Assembly: GCA_016702605.1 (NCBI GenBank) | Contig: JADJDQ010000021.1 | Location: 1,488,001 to 1,552,000, forward strand | Source: Candidatus Intricatilinea gracilis | Lineage (GTDB): Bacteria; Pseudomonadota; Gammaproteobacteria; Burkholderiales; Burkholderiaceae_C | DNA length: 64,000 bases | Reading direction: 5' to 3' | In this document: piece by piece, positions 55,247 to 63,766 of the stretch | How the letters are laid out: the number at the start of each line of letters is the position of its first letter | Position numbering within the stretch: position 1 is the first letter of the stretch | Translations under genes and position numbers: made by a program | The notes under the pieces: model-generated | What the model was told of the DNA's origin: nothing | Seen by the model: only the letters and a program-made list of their open reading frames with translations | Databases searched by the model: none

Positions 55247-57036
55247 CAGAACGACTCCAGCGCCATGCCGCAGGCCGAATCGGCGCCTTCGACGATGCTG
55301 TCGCGCAGCCCCGGCACCTTGGCCAGGATGTGTTCTGCGTAGAAGCGCGCCGTGTTGGCCTTGGCGGTCATGAAGGCGACTTCCTCGCCTTCGTTGATGG
55401 CGTCTTCGGCGGCGATCAGCGCTCGGCCCATCTGCCAGCCGGCCATCAGATTGCCGGCCAGCATGAGGTAGGGCACCGAGCCGGCGTACACGGCGTTCGG
55501 GCTGCTGCGGCCTTGGGCAGCAACGAACTCGACTACGTCGATGAAGGCCAGCCGCGCGGCCTTCAGCTTCCTGGCGAACGACTGCGCTGCAGCGCTGCTG
55601 CGCGAGGCCAGCGCCTCTTCGGTGATCTCGATCTGTGCCGCGATGGCCTTGGCCGTCGTGCCGCCATCACGGCCGGTCTTGCGGCCGACCAGGTCGTTGG
55701 CCTGGATGGCCGTCGTGCCTTCGTAGATGGTCAGGATCTTGGCGTCGCGGTAGTACTGCGCCGCGCCGGTCTCCTCGATGTAACCCATGCCGCCGTGCAC
55801 CTGCACACCCAGCGAGGTCACCTCCAGGCTCATCTCGGTGCTGTAGCCCTTGATGAGCGGCACCATGAATTCGTAGAAAGCCTGGTTCTGCTTGCGCACC
55901 TCGGCATCCGGGTGACCGTGCGCCGCGTCATAGGCCGCGGCAGACACCAGGGCCAGTGCGCGGCAACCTTCTGTGTAGGCGCGCATGGTCATCAGCATGC
56001 GGCGCACGTCGGGGTGATGGATGATGGCGCCAGCCGCCGGCAGCGACCCATCGACCGGGCGCGACTGCACACGGTCACGCGCATAGGCCACGGCATGCTG
56101 GTACGACCGTTCGGCCACCGCGATGCCCTGCACACCCACGGCAAAGCGGGCGGCGTTCATCATGATGAACATGTATTCGAGGCCGCGGTTCTCCTGGCCC
56201 ACCAGGTAACCCACGGCGCCGCCGTTGTCGCCGAACTGCAGCACGGCAGTCGGGCTGGCCTTGATGCCCAGCTTGTGCTCGATGCTGACGCAGTGCACGT
56301 CGTTGCGGGCACCGATGGCACCGCTGTCGTCGGTCATGAACTTGGGCACGATGAACAAGCTGATGCCCTTGACCCCTTCGGGTGCACCCACCACACGCGC
56401 CAGCGTGAGGTGGATGATGTTCTCGGCCATGTCGTGTTCACCGTAGGTGATGAAGATCTTGGTGCCGAAGAGCTTGTACGTGCCGTCGGGCTGCGGCTCG
56501 GCGCGGGTACGCACTGCGGCCAGGTCCGAGCCGGCCTGCGGCTCGGTCAGGTTCATGGTGCCGGTCCAGCTGCCGTCGATCATCTTGGGCAGGTAACGCG
56601 TCTTGTGTTCGTCGCTGCCTGCAGTGAGCAAGGCCTCGATGGCGCCGTCGGTCAGCAGCGGGCACAGCGCGAACGCCAGGTTGGCGCTGTTGATCATCTC
56701 GATGCAGGCCGCATGGATGAGCTTGGGAAGGCCCTGGCCACCAAAGTCGGCCGGGTGATGCAGGCCCTGCCAGCCGCCCTGGGCGAATTCCTTGAAGGCT
56801 TCCTTGAAACCGGGCGTGGTCGTGACCTTGCCGTCCTTGAACCAGCTGGGCTGCTGGTCGCCGGTCCAGTTGAGCGGCGCAATGACACCTTCGTTGAGCT
56901 TGGCGCACTCTTCGAGCACAGCAGCGGCCGTGTCGTAGCCGGCATCCTCGAACTCAGGCAGAGTCGCCACGGCTTCGATGCCGGCGAGCTCCTTCATGAC
57001 GAACAACATGTCCTTGACCGGGGCTTGGTAACTCAT
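55246..57036 (-). CDS. Acyl-CoA dehydrogenase (FadE-like, C-terminally extended type)
   Basis: 596-residue FAD enzyme that oxidises acyl-CoA to enoyl-CoA. It has the N-terminal MSYQAPVKDMLFVMKEL, the FAD/substrate loop MNLTEPQAGSDLAAVRTRA and the catalytic-Glu region VQVHGGMGYIEETGAAQYYRD. The C-terminal domain is that of the 590-600-residue subfamily. Electrons go to ETF, encoded just upstream. The start has AGGAG 7 bases before it. Confidence 0.94.
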   Translation of the reverse strand: MSYQAPVKDMLFVMKELAGIEAVATLPEFEDAGYDTAAAVLEECAKLNEGVIAPLNWTGDQQPSWFKDGKVTTTPGFKEAFKEFAQGGWQGLHHPADFGGQGLPKLIHAACIEMINSANLAFALCPLLTDGAIEALLTAGSDEHKTRYLPKMIDGSWTGTMNLTEPQAGSDLAAVRTRAEPQPDGTYKLFGTKIFITYGEHDMAENIIHLTLARVVGAPEGVKGISLFIVPKFMTDDSGAIGARNDVHCVSIEHKLGIKASPTAVLQFGDNGGAVGYLVGQENRGLEYMFIMMNAARFAVGVQGIAVAERSYQHAVAYARDRVQSRPVDGSLPAAGAIIHHPDVRRMLMTMRAYTEGCRALALVSAAAYDAAHGHPDAEVRKQNQAFYEFMVPLIKGYSTEMSLEVTSLGVQVHGGMGYIEETGAAQYYRDAKILTIYEGTTAIQANDLVGRKTGRDGGTTAKAIAAQIEITEEALASRSSAAAQSFARKLKAARLAFIDVVEFVAAQGRSSPNAVYAGSVPYLMLAGNLMAGWQMGRALIAAEDAINEGEEVAFMTAKANTARFYAEHILAKVPGLRDSIVEGADSACGMALESF

Positions 57037-57145
57037 TTCGGTTCTCCTGGTAGTCGGACGACGCGCAGCGCGCCGTCATGAAGTGATGGGCAAAGCATGG
57101 GCTGCCCGGGTCGTTGTGCGCTTGATGGCCGACACGCCGCGACGC

Positions 57146-57180
57146 AAGAAAAAGGCGCCACAACCGCGGGTTGGGCGCCT
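57146..57180 (-). terminator. Rho-independent terminator after etfBA
   Basis: On the minus strand AGGCGCCCAACC-CGC-GGTTGTGGCGCCT is a near-perfect stem followed at once by TTTTTCTT. It lies 61 bases after the etfA stop and before the acyl-CoA dehydrogenase gene, so the two units can be transcribed separately. Confidence 0.92.
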
Positions 57181-57240
57181 GTGCGAGCCAAGGCTGCGGT
57201 TTGCTGCCTGTGCGCGAGGTTCAGCGTGCGGTGAGTGCGG

Positions 57241-58179
57241 TCAGATCGACTGGGTCAGCTCGGGCACGGCCACGAACAGATCGGCTTCGAGCCCGTAGTC
57301 GGCCACGCTGAAGATCGGGGCTTCCGGATCCTTGTTGATCGCCACGATCACCTTCGAATCCTTCATGCCCGCCAGATGCTGGATCGCGCCGCTGATGCCG
57401 GCTGCGATGTAGAGCTGCGGCGCCACGATCTTGCCGGTCTGGCCGACCTGCCAGTCGTTGGGCGCATAACCCGCGTCCACCGCAGCACGGCTTGCGCCGA
57501 GTGCTGCACCGAGCTTGTCGGCCAGCGGGATGAGCACTTCGTTGAACTTGTCGCTGCTGCCCAGGGCACGACCACCGCTGACGATGATCTTGGCGGCGGT
57601 GAGCTCGGGCCGGTCGTTCTTGGTGACTTCGCGGCTGACGTAGGCGCTCAGGCCGCTGTCGGCCACGGCTGCCACGGTCGTTACTGCGGCGCTGCCGCCG
57701 GTCGCTTCAACCGGGTCGAAGCCGGTGGTGCGGATGGTCAGCACCTTGACGGCGTCGCTGGTCTGCACGGTGGCGATGGCGTTGCCGGCGTAGATGGGGC
57801 GTTCGAAGGTGTCGGCTGCGATGACCTTGCTGACATCGCTGATCTGGCCCACATCCAGGTCGGCGGCCACACGCGGCGCCACGTTCTTGCCGTGCGCCGT
57901 GGCGGCGAACAACACATGGCTGTAGCTGCCGGCCTTGACGACACCAATCACCTGGGCGGCGACGTTTTCGGCGAGTTGCTCGGCCAGGCTGGCGCCGTCG
58001 GCATGGACGACACCGGCCACACCGGCGATCTGTGCGGCAGCGGCGGCTGCGGCGGCACACCCTTCACCGGCGACCAGCACGTGTACGTCGCCACCGATCT
58101 TGGCAGCTGCTGCGACGACGTTGAAGGTCGCGCCCTTGAGCAGGCCGTGTTCGTGTTCTGCGATTACGAGGATCGTCAT
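57241..58179 (-). CDS. etfA: Electron transfer flavoprotein alpha subunit
   Basis: 312 residues, binds FAD and carries electrons from acyl-CoA dehydrogenases to ETF-quinone oxidoreductase. N-terminal TILVIAEHEHGLLKGATFNVV; FAD-binding C-terminus with SGGRALGSSDKFNEV, QVGQTGKIVAPQLYIAAGISGAIQH and INKDPEAPIFSVADYG. Two bases after etfB. Confidence 0.96.
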   Translation of the reverse strand: MTILVIAEHEHGLLKGATFNVVAAAAKIGGDVHVLVAGEGCAAAAAAAAQIAGVAGVVHADGASLAEQLAENVAAQVIGVVKAGSYSHVLFAATAHGKNVAPRVAADLDVGQISDVSKVIAADTFERPIYAGNAIATVQTSDAVKVLTIRTTGFDPVEATGGSAAVTTVAAVADSGLSAYVSREVTKNDRPELTAAKIIVSGGRALGSSDKFNEVLIPLADKLGAALGASRAAVDAGYAPNDWQVGQTGKIVAPQLYIAAGISGAIQHLAGMKDSKVIVAINKDPEAPIFSVADYGLEADLFVAVPELTQSI

Positions 58180-58181
58180 GG

Positions 58182-58931
58182 TCAGATCACCTTGGCTTCG
58201 TTCTTGAGCTTGGCCACCAGGGTGGCGACATCGGGCACCTTCACGCCGGCGCCGCGTTTGGGCGGTTCGCTGACCTTGAGGGTCTTGATGCGCGGGGCCA
58301 CGTCCACACCCAGGTCGGCGGGCTTGACCACTTCGAGCGGCTTTTTCTTGGCCTTCATGATGTTGGGCAGCGTCACGTAACGCGGCTCGTTCAGGCGCAG
58401 GTCGGCGGTGATGATGGCCGGCAGGCTCAGCGAGACGGTCTCGAGGCCACCGTCGACTTCACGGGTGACAGCCACCTTGCCGTCCGCCACGACCACCTTG
58501 CTGGCAAACGCACCTTGCGGCAGCTTGGCAAGCGCAGCCAGCATCTGGCCGGTCTGGTTGTTGTCGCCGTCGATGGCCTGCTTTCCCAGGATCACGAGGC
58601 CGGGTTGTTCCTTGTCCACCAGGACCTTGAGCAGCTTGGCAATGGCGAGCGGCTGCAACTCATCTGCACACTCGACCAGGATGGCGCGATCGGCGCCGAT
58701 GGCCATGGCGGTGCGCAGGGTTTCCTGGCACTGGGTGACACCACAAGAGACCGCGACGATCTCGGTGACGACGCCCTTTTCCTTGAGCCGCACGGCTTCT
58801 TCGACGGCAATCTCGTCGAACGGGTTCATGCTCATCTTGACGTTGGCGATGTCGACACCGCTGCCGTCGCTCTTGACGCGCACCTTGACGTTGTAGTCGA
58901 CGACCCGTTTCACGGGCACGAGTACTTTCAT
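58182..58931 (-). CDS. etfB: Electron transfer flavoprotein beta subunit
   Basis: 249 residues, partner of EtfA. It begins MKVLVPVKRVVDYNVKVRV, with AMAIGADRAILVE, the recognition-loop region ETVSLSLPAIITADLRLNEPRY and the C-terminal PKRGAGVKVPDV. The start at 58931 has AGGAGAAG upstream. First gene of the etfBA transcript. Confidence 0.96.
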   Translation of the reverse strand: MKVLVPVKRVVDYNVKVRVKSDGSGVDIANVKMSMNPFDEIAVEEAVRLKEKGVVTEIVAVSCGVTQCQETLRTAMAIGADRAILVECADELQPLAIAKLLKVLVDKEQPGLVILGKQAIDGDNNQTGQMLAALAKLPQGAFASKVVVADGKVAVTREVDGGLETVSLSLPAIITADLRLNEPRYVTLPNIMKAKKKPLEVVKPADLGVDVAPRIKTLKVSEPPKRGAGVKVPDVATLVAKLKNEAKVI

Positions 58932-59056
58932 GTGTTCTTCTCCTGCGGGGCGGCGGCCCCTGGGCTGGGAATGTGGGAACTGAGCCTGAAATTCTAGGCG
59001 GGGCCGGGGCACGGCCCTCGCGCTTTTGCTGCACCGCGCCAAGTGGATGCAGCCTC

Positions 59057-59080
59057 AAAAAAGCACGATCGTTCGATTTT
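59057..59080. promoter_or_regulatory. Imperfect 24-bp palindrome, candidate operator of etfBA
   Basis: The core ACGATCGT (59065-59072) is flanked symmetrically by G/C pairs and by AAAA and TTTT arms. It overlaps the -10 box of the predicted etfB promoter, the usual place for repression. A TetR-family fatty-acid repressor of the PsrA/FadR kind would be a sensible owner (inference). Confidence 0.55.
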
Positions 59081-59105
59081 ATGCACGGCACTCACCGCTT
59101 GTCCA
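59076..59105 (-). promoter_or_regulatory. Predicted sigma-70 promoter of etfBA
   Basis: TGGACA (59105-59100) and TAAAAT (59081-59076), each one mismatch from consensus, are spaced by 18 bases on the minus strand. This implies an mRNA leader of roughly 130-140 bases before etfB. Confidence 0.55.
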
Positions 59106-59186
59106 GCACTGGGCATCTGGGCCCACTTCCAGTCGGACGTCCGAACGGGCCGCAGCCTCGCAAGCGATGCTCAACAGCCCGTGCAA

Positions 59187-60812
59187 TCACGACGCCGTGA
59201 ATGGACGGTCCAGGTCCAGATCGGCGGCCCGCAACACCAGCGGAGCAGGTGCAAGTTGTTTGTAGTCGTCACCGATCTTGTCCAGATCACCCACGATCAC
59301 CAGTCGCATCTGGTTGGCGTCGCCCCAATGTTGGCGTGCGAACTCGCGCACCGCGTCAGGCGTCACGGCCAGGAGTTCGCGTGTGAAGGTCTGGATCTCG
59401 CTCAGCGGGCGACCACGTGCCCAACGTTCGGCCACCACGGCAGCCAGACCATCGGTGGTGTCGAAACGCCGGCCGAACGCCCCCACCAGATTCGTTTGAC
59501 GCGCCTCCAGCTCACCTGGCGCTGGCGCCGCGGCAGCCATGGCCAGCACGGTGTCGCGCATGAGTCGCGCCACCTGGGTGGCGTTGGCATTGCCGGTCTG
59601 CGCCCGCGCCATCAACATGCCACCCGAGCGCTGGGCCTCGGCGCTGCTGCCGGCGCCGTAGGCCAGGCCACGCTTGACACGCACCTCCTGGTTCAACCTG
59701 GCCGAATATCCGCCGCCCAGCACGACGTTGGCGACCTGCCCGATGCGCCGGTCGACCGATGCGTCCGACACAAACGGCGCCAGCAGGCACACACCCGCCT
59801 GGCCGGCGCCGGGCATGTCGACAACGATCAGCTGGCTCGCCACGGTGGCTGGCGGAGCGCCTGGCAGGTCGGGGGCAGGGTCGTCAGGCGCCTTCCAGTC
59901 ACCGAGCAGCTTGTCGGCCAGGCGCCGTGCCGTGGCGGGATCGATGTCGCCGGCCAGCACCAGCGCGGCACGATCTGGCCGCGCCCAGCGCTGATGGAAA
60001 GCAGTCACGTCGGCAATCTCGATGCGCTGCAGCGACGCCGGCGTGGTGACCGCGCCGAAGGGGCTGACGCCCCACCAGGCCTTGCGCGCCACACGTGAGG
60101 CCAGCGAGGCCGGGTCGGACAGGCTGACACGCAAGCCATCCACCGCCTGGGTCCGCGCGCGGTCGAGTTCGCCGGCCTGCAGCAGCGGGTGACGCAACAC
60201 GTCACTCATCAGCGCCAGCGCGGCTTCGAGTTTGGCTGGCATCACGGTCATGCCCACAGCCATGGTCTCGGCGCCGGCGCCGGCACTCAGGCCACCACCC
60301 AGTGCTTCGGCCTGGCGCGCAAGCAAGCTGGCGTCGACCGGTTTGCCGCCACGCATCGCTCCCTTGGCGAGCAAGGTGGCGGTGAGGTCGGCCAGACCTG
60401 CCCGATCGGCCGGATCGGCCACGCTGCCGCTGCGCAACATCAGGCTGGCGCTGACGAGTGGCAGCGGTCGGCCCTCGCCGGCGGCAGCCACCACGATCAC
60501 GGCCAGGCCATTGCCGAGCTTGAACTCGGCGATCCTGGGCAGATCGATGTCGCGCAGCGGCCCGGGCTCGGGCGGCACGTCGACGCCAGGCGTGGCGGCT
60601 TCGGCATCACGACCAGCCAGGGCGACGCCGGCACCACCGATGGCAAGGGTCAGGGTGGAGCGCAGCCAGCGGCGGCGCGGCAGTGTGTCGTTTTGCCCGG
60701 CACGGGCAGCACCCGAGGGCTGAGGCGAGGCGCCGGGCACCGGTGCAGCAGCAGCGCCGTTGGCGGCCGAGGTGTCGGCGCAGTGCGGGGTGTGATCGTC
60801 GCGGCGGCTCAT
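59187..60812 (-). CDS. Exported M16-family protein, catalytically inactive partner
   Basis: 541 residues. A Tat-like signal (LPRRRWLRSTLTLAIGGAGVALAG) follows 44 polar residues. The M16 fold is clear (FKLGNGLAVIVV; AYGAGSS; VRVKRG), but where active enzymes have HxxEH this protein has ADLTATLLAKGA, so it cannot bind zinc. Heterodimers of one active and one inactive M16 subunit are known for mitochondrial and some bacterial enzymes; the gene just upstream encodes the active one. The start lies in an ATGA overlap with an alternative frame of that gene. Confidence 0.9.
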   Translation of the reverse strand: MSRRDDHTPHCADTSAANGAAAAPVPGASPQPSGAARAGQNDTLPRRRWLRSTLTLAIGGAGVALAGRDAEAATPGVDVPPEPGPLRDIDLPRIAEFKLGNGLAVIVVAAAGEGRPLPLVSASLMLRSGSVADPADRAGLADLTATLLAKGAMRGGKPVDASLLARQAEALGGGLSAGAGAETMAVGMTVMPAKLEAALALMSDVLRHPLLQAGELDRARTQAVDGLRVSLSDPASLASRVARKAWWGVSPFGAVTTPASLQRIEIADVTAFHQRWARPDRAALVLAGDIDPATARRLADKLLGDWKAPDDPAPDLPGAPPATVASQLIVVDMPGAGQAGVCLLAPFVSDASVDRRIGQVANVVLGGGYSARLNQEVRVKRGLAYGAGSSAEAQRSGGMLMARAQTGNANATQVARLMRDTVLAMAAAAPAPGELEARQTNLVGAFGRRFDTTDGLAAVVAERWARGRPLSEIQTFTRELLAVTPDAVREFARQHWGDANQMRLVIVGDLDKIGDDYKQLAPAPLVLRAADLDLDRPFTAS

Positions 60813-62490
60813 GACGACACTCCTGAAGCAGCAACTGGCGCCGCAGTGGGTCCCGACGCTGGCCCTGCCGCAGCTGGCACAGCTGCTGGTGGGTGGCTGA
60901 CGATACGTCGGCAGGCGCGGAAGTGGGCGACGCCGGTGTCGGCGCGGATATCGGCGACACCGGTGCCTGCGCCGATGCGGGTGACGCCGCCGACGACGCG
61001 GCAGGCGGCTTGCCAGCCGGTGAGGCTGGCGGCCTGGCCTCGGCGGTGTAGGTCAGGCTGACACGTTTGCCGTCGACGATGTAGCGCTTCAGCGCCTTCT
61101 GCACGTCCGCTGCGGTGACGGCGCTGAGTTCGTCGACCGCACGGTTGGCCGCATTGGCGTCACCACGCTGGACGACGGCCCAACCAACCGACATGGCACG
61201 CCCGAGCGGTGTCTGGCGTTCGGCAATTGCGCTGGTGAGCAACTGGCTGCGCACCTTGTCCAGTTCGTCGGCACGGGGTGGAAACGAGGCCAGCCGGCCG
61301 ACTTCTCGCATCAGCCCGGCCTCGATGCGCGCCAGCGGCTGGCCGGATGCGGCGATGCCGTAGGCCACCAGCATGCCGGCGTCACCGTACAACTCGGCGC
61401 TGAAGCCGGCCGCCTGCGCCACCTGTTCGCGATAGACGAGTGACTCGTTCAGACGCGACGATTCGCCGCTGGCCAGCAGCGCAGCCGCCACCTGCAGGGC
61501 CGCGGCGTCCGGGTGACCGGCTGCGGGTGCTTGCCAGATCAGCGCCACCGCCGGCAGCGGCACGTTGGGCCCATGTACCGCTACACGGCGCTGCGTGGTG
61601 CGGCGTGGTTCAGTCAGCGTGACCCGCGGCACCGGCGTGGCCGGGTTCGACAATGGGCCGAAGTAGCGATCGACCCAGCTGGCGAGTTGATCGTTGTCGA
61701 AGCCACCGGCCACGATCAGGGTGGCGTTGTCCGGGCGGTAGTAGGTGGTGTGAAAGGCCTGCACATCGGCCAGCGTGGCGGCATTCAGGTCGTCGATGCT
61801 GCCGATCACCGGGCGTTTGTAGGGGTGCACCTCGAAGGCCGCGCCCGGCAGTGCGTTGAACAGGCGACCGTACGGCGAGGCCAGCACACGTTGGCGCAGT
61901 TCTTCCTGCACCACGGCGCGTTCACTGTCGAAACTGGCCTGGTCGACCTCGAGATGCGCCATCCGTTCGGCCTCGGCCCAGAGCAGGCGCTCGAGGTGAT
62001 TGGCCGGCACCACGCTGTGATAGGCCGTGGTGTCCTCGGCGGTGAAGGCGTTGTTCTCGCCGCCCACGTCTTCGGTGAGGCGGTCGAACTGTTCGTTGGC
62101 CAGGTACCTGGTGCGCTTGAACATCATGTGTTCGAACAGGTGCGCAAAACCCGAGCGACCGACCGGATCGTCCTTGCCGCCGACGCGGTACCAGACCTGC
62201 ACCGTTACCGTCGCCGCACCCGGGCTGGGCAACGCCAGCACCTGCAGGCCGTTGGCCAGGCGCCGCTCGTGCATCACCATGGGCGCCAGCACCGAGGGCA
62301 AGTGACGCCGCGGCGCCGCGGCTTCGGCCGCCTTCGCACCCTTGGTACCCTTGCCCTTGATGGGTTTGGCCGGGCGGGTGACCTTCTTCTTGGCGGCTGC
62401 TGCGGCCACAGCCGGCAGTGCAGCACAAAGCGCCACGGCACCACCGAGCAGGCGTCGCCGGAGTGTGTTGCGGTTCGTTACAACGGGCAT
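60607..62490 (-). CDS. Exported M16-family zinc peptidase, probably frameshifted near its 3' end
   Basis: The frame is 627 codons as it stands. A Sec-type signal (RRRLLGGAVALCAALPAVAA) leads to the peptidase with zinc motif H117-L-F-E120-H121 and the distal Glu in FDSERAVVQEEL. The conserved part ends near residue 500 and is followed by an Ala/Pro/Ser tail. From about base 60890 the reading frame turns Arg/Cys/Gln-rich and overlaps the next gene by 206 bases. In the frame reached by a -1 shift the Ala/Pro tail goes on (PPAAVPAAAGPASGPTAAP) and stops at 60809, in ATGA with the next start. The intact gene probably ends there. Confidence 0.85.
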   Translation of the reverse strand: MPVVTNRNTLRRRLLGGAVALCAALPAVAAAAAKKKVTRPAKPIKGKGTKGAKAAEAAAPRRHLPSVLAPMVMHERRLANGLQVLALPSPGAATVTVQVWYRVGGKDDPVGRSGFAHLFEHMMFKRTRYLANEQFDRLTEDVGGENNAFTAEDTTAYHSVVPANHLERLLWAEAERMAHLEVDQASFDSERAVVQEELRQRVLASPYGRLFNALPGAAFEVHPYKRPVIGSIDDLNAATLADVQAFHTTYYRPDNATLIVAGGFDNDQLASWVDRYFGPLSNPATPVPRVTLTEPRRTTQRRVAVHGPNVPLPAVALIWQAPAAGHPDAAALQVAAALLASGESSRLNESLVYREQVAQAAGFSAELYGDAGMLVAYGIAASGQPLARIEAGLMREVGRLASFPPRADELDKVRSQLLTSAIAERQTPLGRAMSVGWAVVQRGDANAANRAVDELSAVTAADVQKALKRYIVDGKRVSLTYTAEARPPASPAGKPPAASSAASPASAQAPVSPISAPTPASPTSAPADVSSATHQQLCQLRQGQRRDPLRRQLLLQECRHEPPRRSHPALRRHLGRQRRCCCTGARRLASALGCCPCRAKRHTAAPPLAALHPDPCHRWCRRRPGWS

Positions 62491-62728
62491 GGGCAGGCGT
62501 TCGAGTTGGACCAGGGCGCAAGGGTAGCCGAGTCGCCCGAGCCCATCGGTGCGCTACGGGTGTCGTGCCAGCCAGGCCCCGGCCGATGTGCCGGTGCAGT
62601 GCAGGCGGCGCAGCTGGAGCGAGCAGTTCCTCGGCTGCGCCGGACGTCGCCCCCTCGAGGCGCACAGGACTCGACAGACGGTCCTGCGGCGGCAGCGCCC
62701 CTCCCACGCCGGTGCTTTGGTCGCCCGC

Positions 62729-63766
62729 CTACTCGTCAGCCTCGTCGTCCGGCTGCTGTGTACGGCCTTGCTTGAGCTCGAGTGCGCGCTGGTAGAGCTG
62801 CTTGCGCGGCAGGTCGAGTGCCTGGGCTGCCAGTGCCGCGGCCTGCTTGAGCGGCAACTCGGCCAGCAAGACACCGAGCAGCCGCTCGGCGGCGGCGGGC
62901 AAGGCCTCGCCCGAACGCGCCTGCAGCGGCTGGGCATGGACGACCAGCACGAACTCGCCGCGCCGGCGGTCGGTGTCGGCAGCCAGCCAGGTCGGCAGGT
63001 CGGCTGCAGGCAGGCTCACGATCTGCTCGAACTGCTTGGTCAGTTCGCGGCAGACCGTCACCGTTCGGCCGGGCACCTGCAGCGCCAGTTCGTCGGCCAG
63101 TTCGGTGATGCGGTGCGGCGCTTCGAACAACACCAGCGACAGGGCCCGCGCGCCACCAACTGCGGCCGCGGTGTTGCGTTGTGCCGGGTCAGCCGCGGCA
63201 AGGGCGTCACTGAGCGCCTGGGATCGCGCGGCGTTCCTGGTCGGCAAAAAGCCGTAGAAGACGAAACCTTCGGAAGCGACGTCACCCGCTGCCGACAGGG
63301 CCGCCGCCACGCTGCTGACACCTGGCACGGGCAGGACGCGCAGTCCGGCGCCACGAACGGCCGCCACCAGTCGTGCGCCCGGGTCCGAGATGGCCGGTGT
63401 GCCGGCGTCGCTGACGTAGGCGATGCGTTCGCCGCGCTGCAACCGCGCCACGACCAGTTCGGCGGCCTGGGCTTCGTTGTGTGTGTGCAGCGTGATGAGA
63501 GGGCGATGCAGGCCGAGCCGGCTCAGCAACTGGCCACTCACCCGCGTGTCTTCACACGCCACCGCATCGACCAGACCGAGCACATGCAGCGCACGCAAGG
63601 TGAGGTCGGCCATGTTGCCGATGGGTGTGGCCACCACGTACAAGGTAGCGGGCGGATACTGCTGGCCGGTCGCTGTCTGGGCCAAGGCGTCGAGCAGGCG
63701 TTCGGGCTGCACGACAAGTGCCTCGGCAGGCGTGGACACGGTCGGTGAATCGAAGGACGGGGTCAT
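62729..63766 (-). CDS. rsmI: 16S rRNA (cytidine-1402-2'-O)-methyltransferase RsmI
   Basis: 345 residues of the tetrapyrrole-methylase fold. It has LYVVATPIGNMADLTLRAL, VACEDTRVSG, AYVSDAGTPAISDPG, PVPGVSSVAAALSAAG and FYGFLPTR. It methylates C1402 in the ribosomal P site with SAM. An N-terminal extension of about 40 residues precedes the conserved core. The ATG at 63766 shares the four bases CATG with the divergent yraN start; a start at 63808 is the alternative. Confidence 0.94.
   Translation of the reverse strand: MTPSFDSPTVSTPAEALVVQPERLLDALAQTATGQQYPPATLYVVATPIGNMADLTLRALHVLGLVDAVACEDTRVSGQLLSRLGLHRPLITLHTHNEAQAAELVVARLQRGERIAYVSDAGTPAISDPGARLVAAVRGAGLRVLPVPGVSSVAAALSAAGDVASEGFVFYGFLPTRNAARSQALSDALAAADPAQRNTAAAVGGARALSLVLFEAPHRITELADELALQVPGRTVTVCRELTKQFEQIVSLPAADLPTWLAADTDRRRGEFVLVVHAQPLQARSGEALPAAAERLLGVLLAELPLKQAAALAAQALDLPRKQLYQRALELKQGRTQQPDDEADE

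Noticed and set aside
55330..57081. 583-codon plus-strand open frame opposite the acyl-CoA dehydrogenase gene
   Set aside because: Antisense shadow without motifs; the minus-strand frame is a full-length acyl-CoA dehydrogenase.
62491..62728. Possible RNase P RNA near rsmI
   Set aside because: The conserved GAGGAAAGTCCGGGC-type core is not present on either strand.
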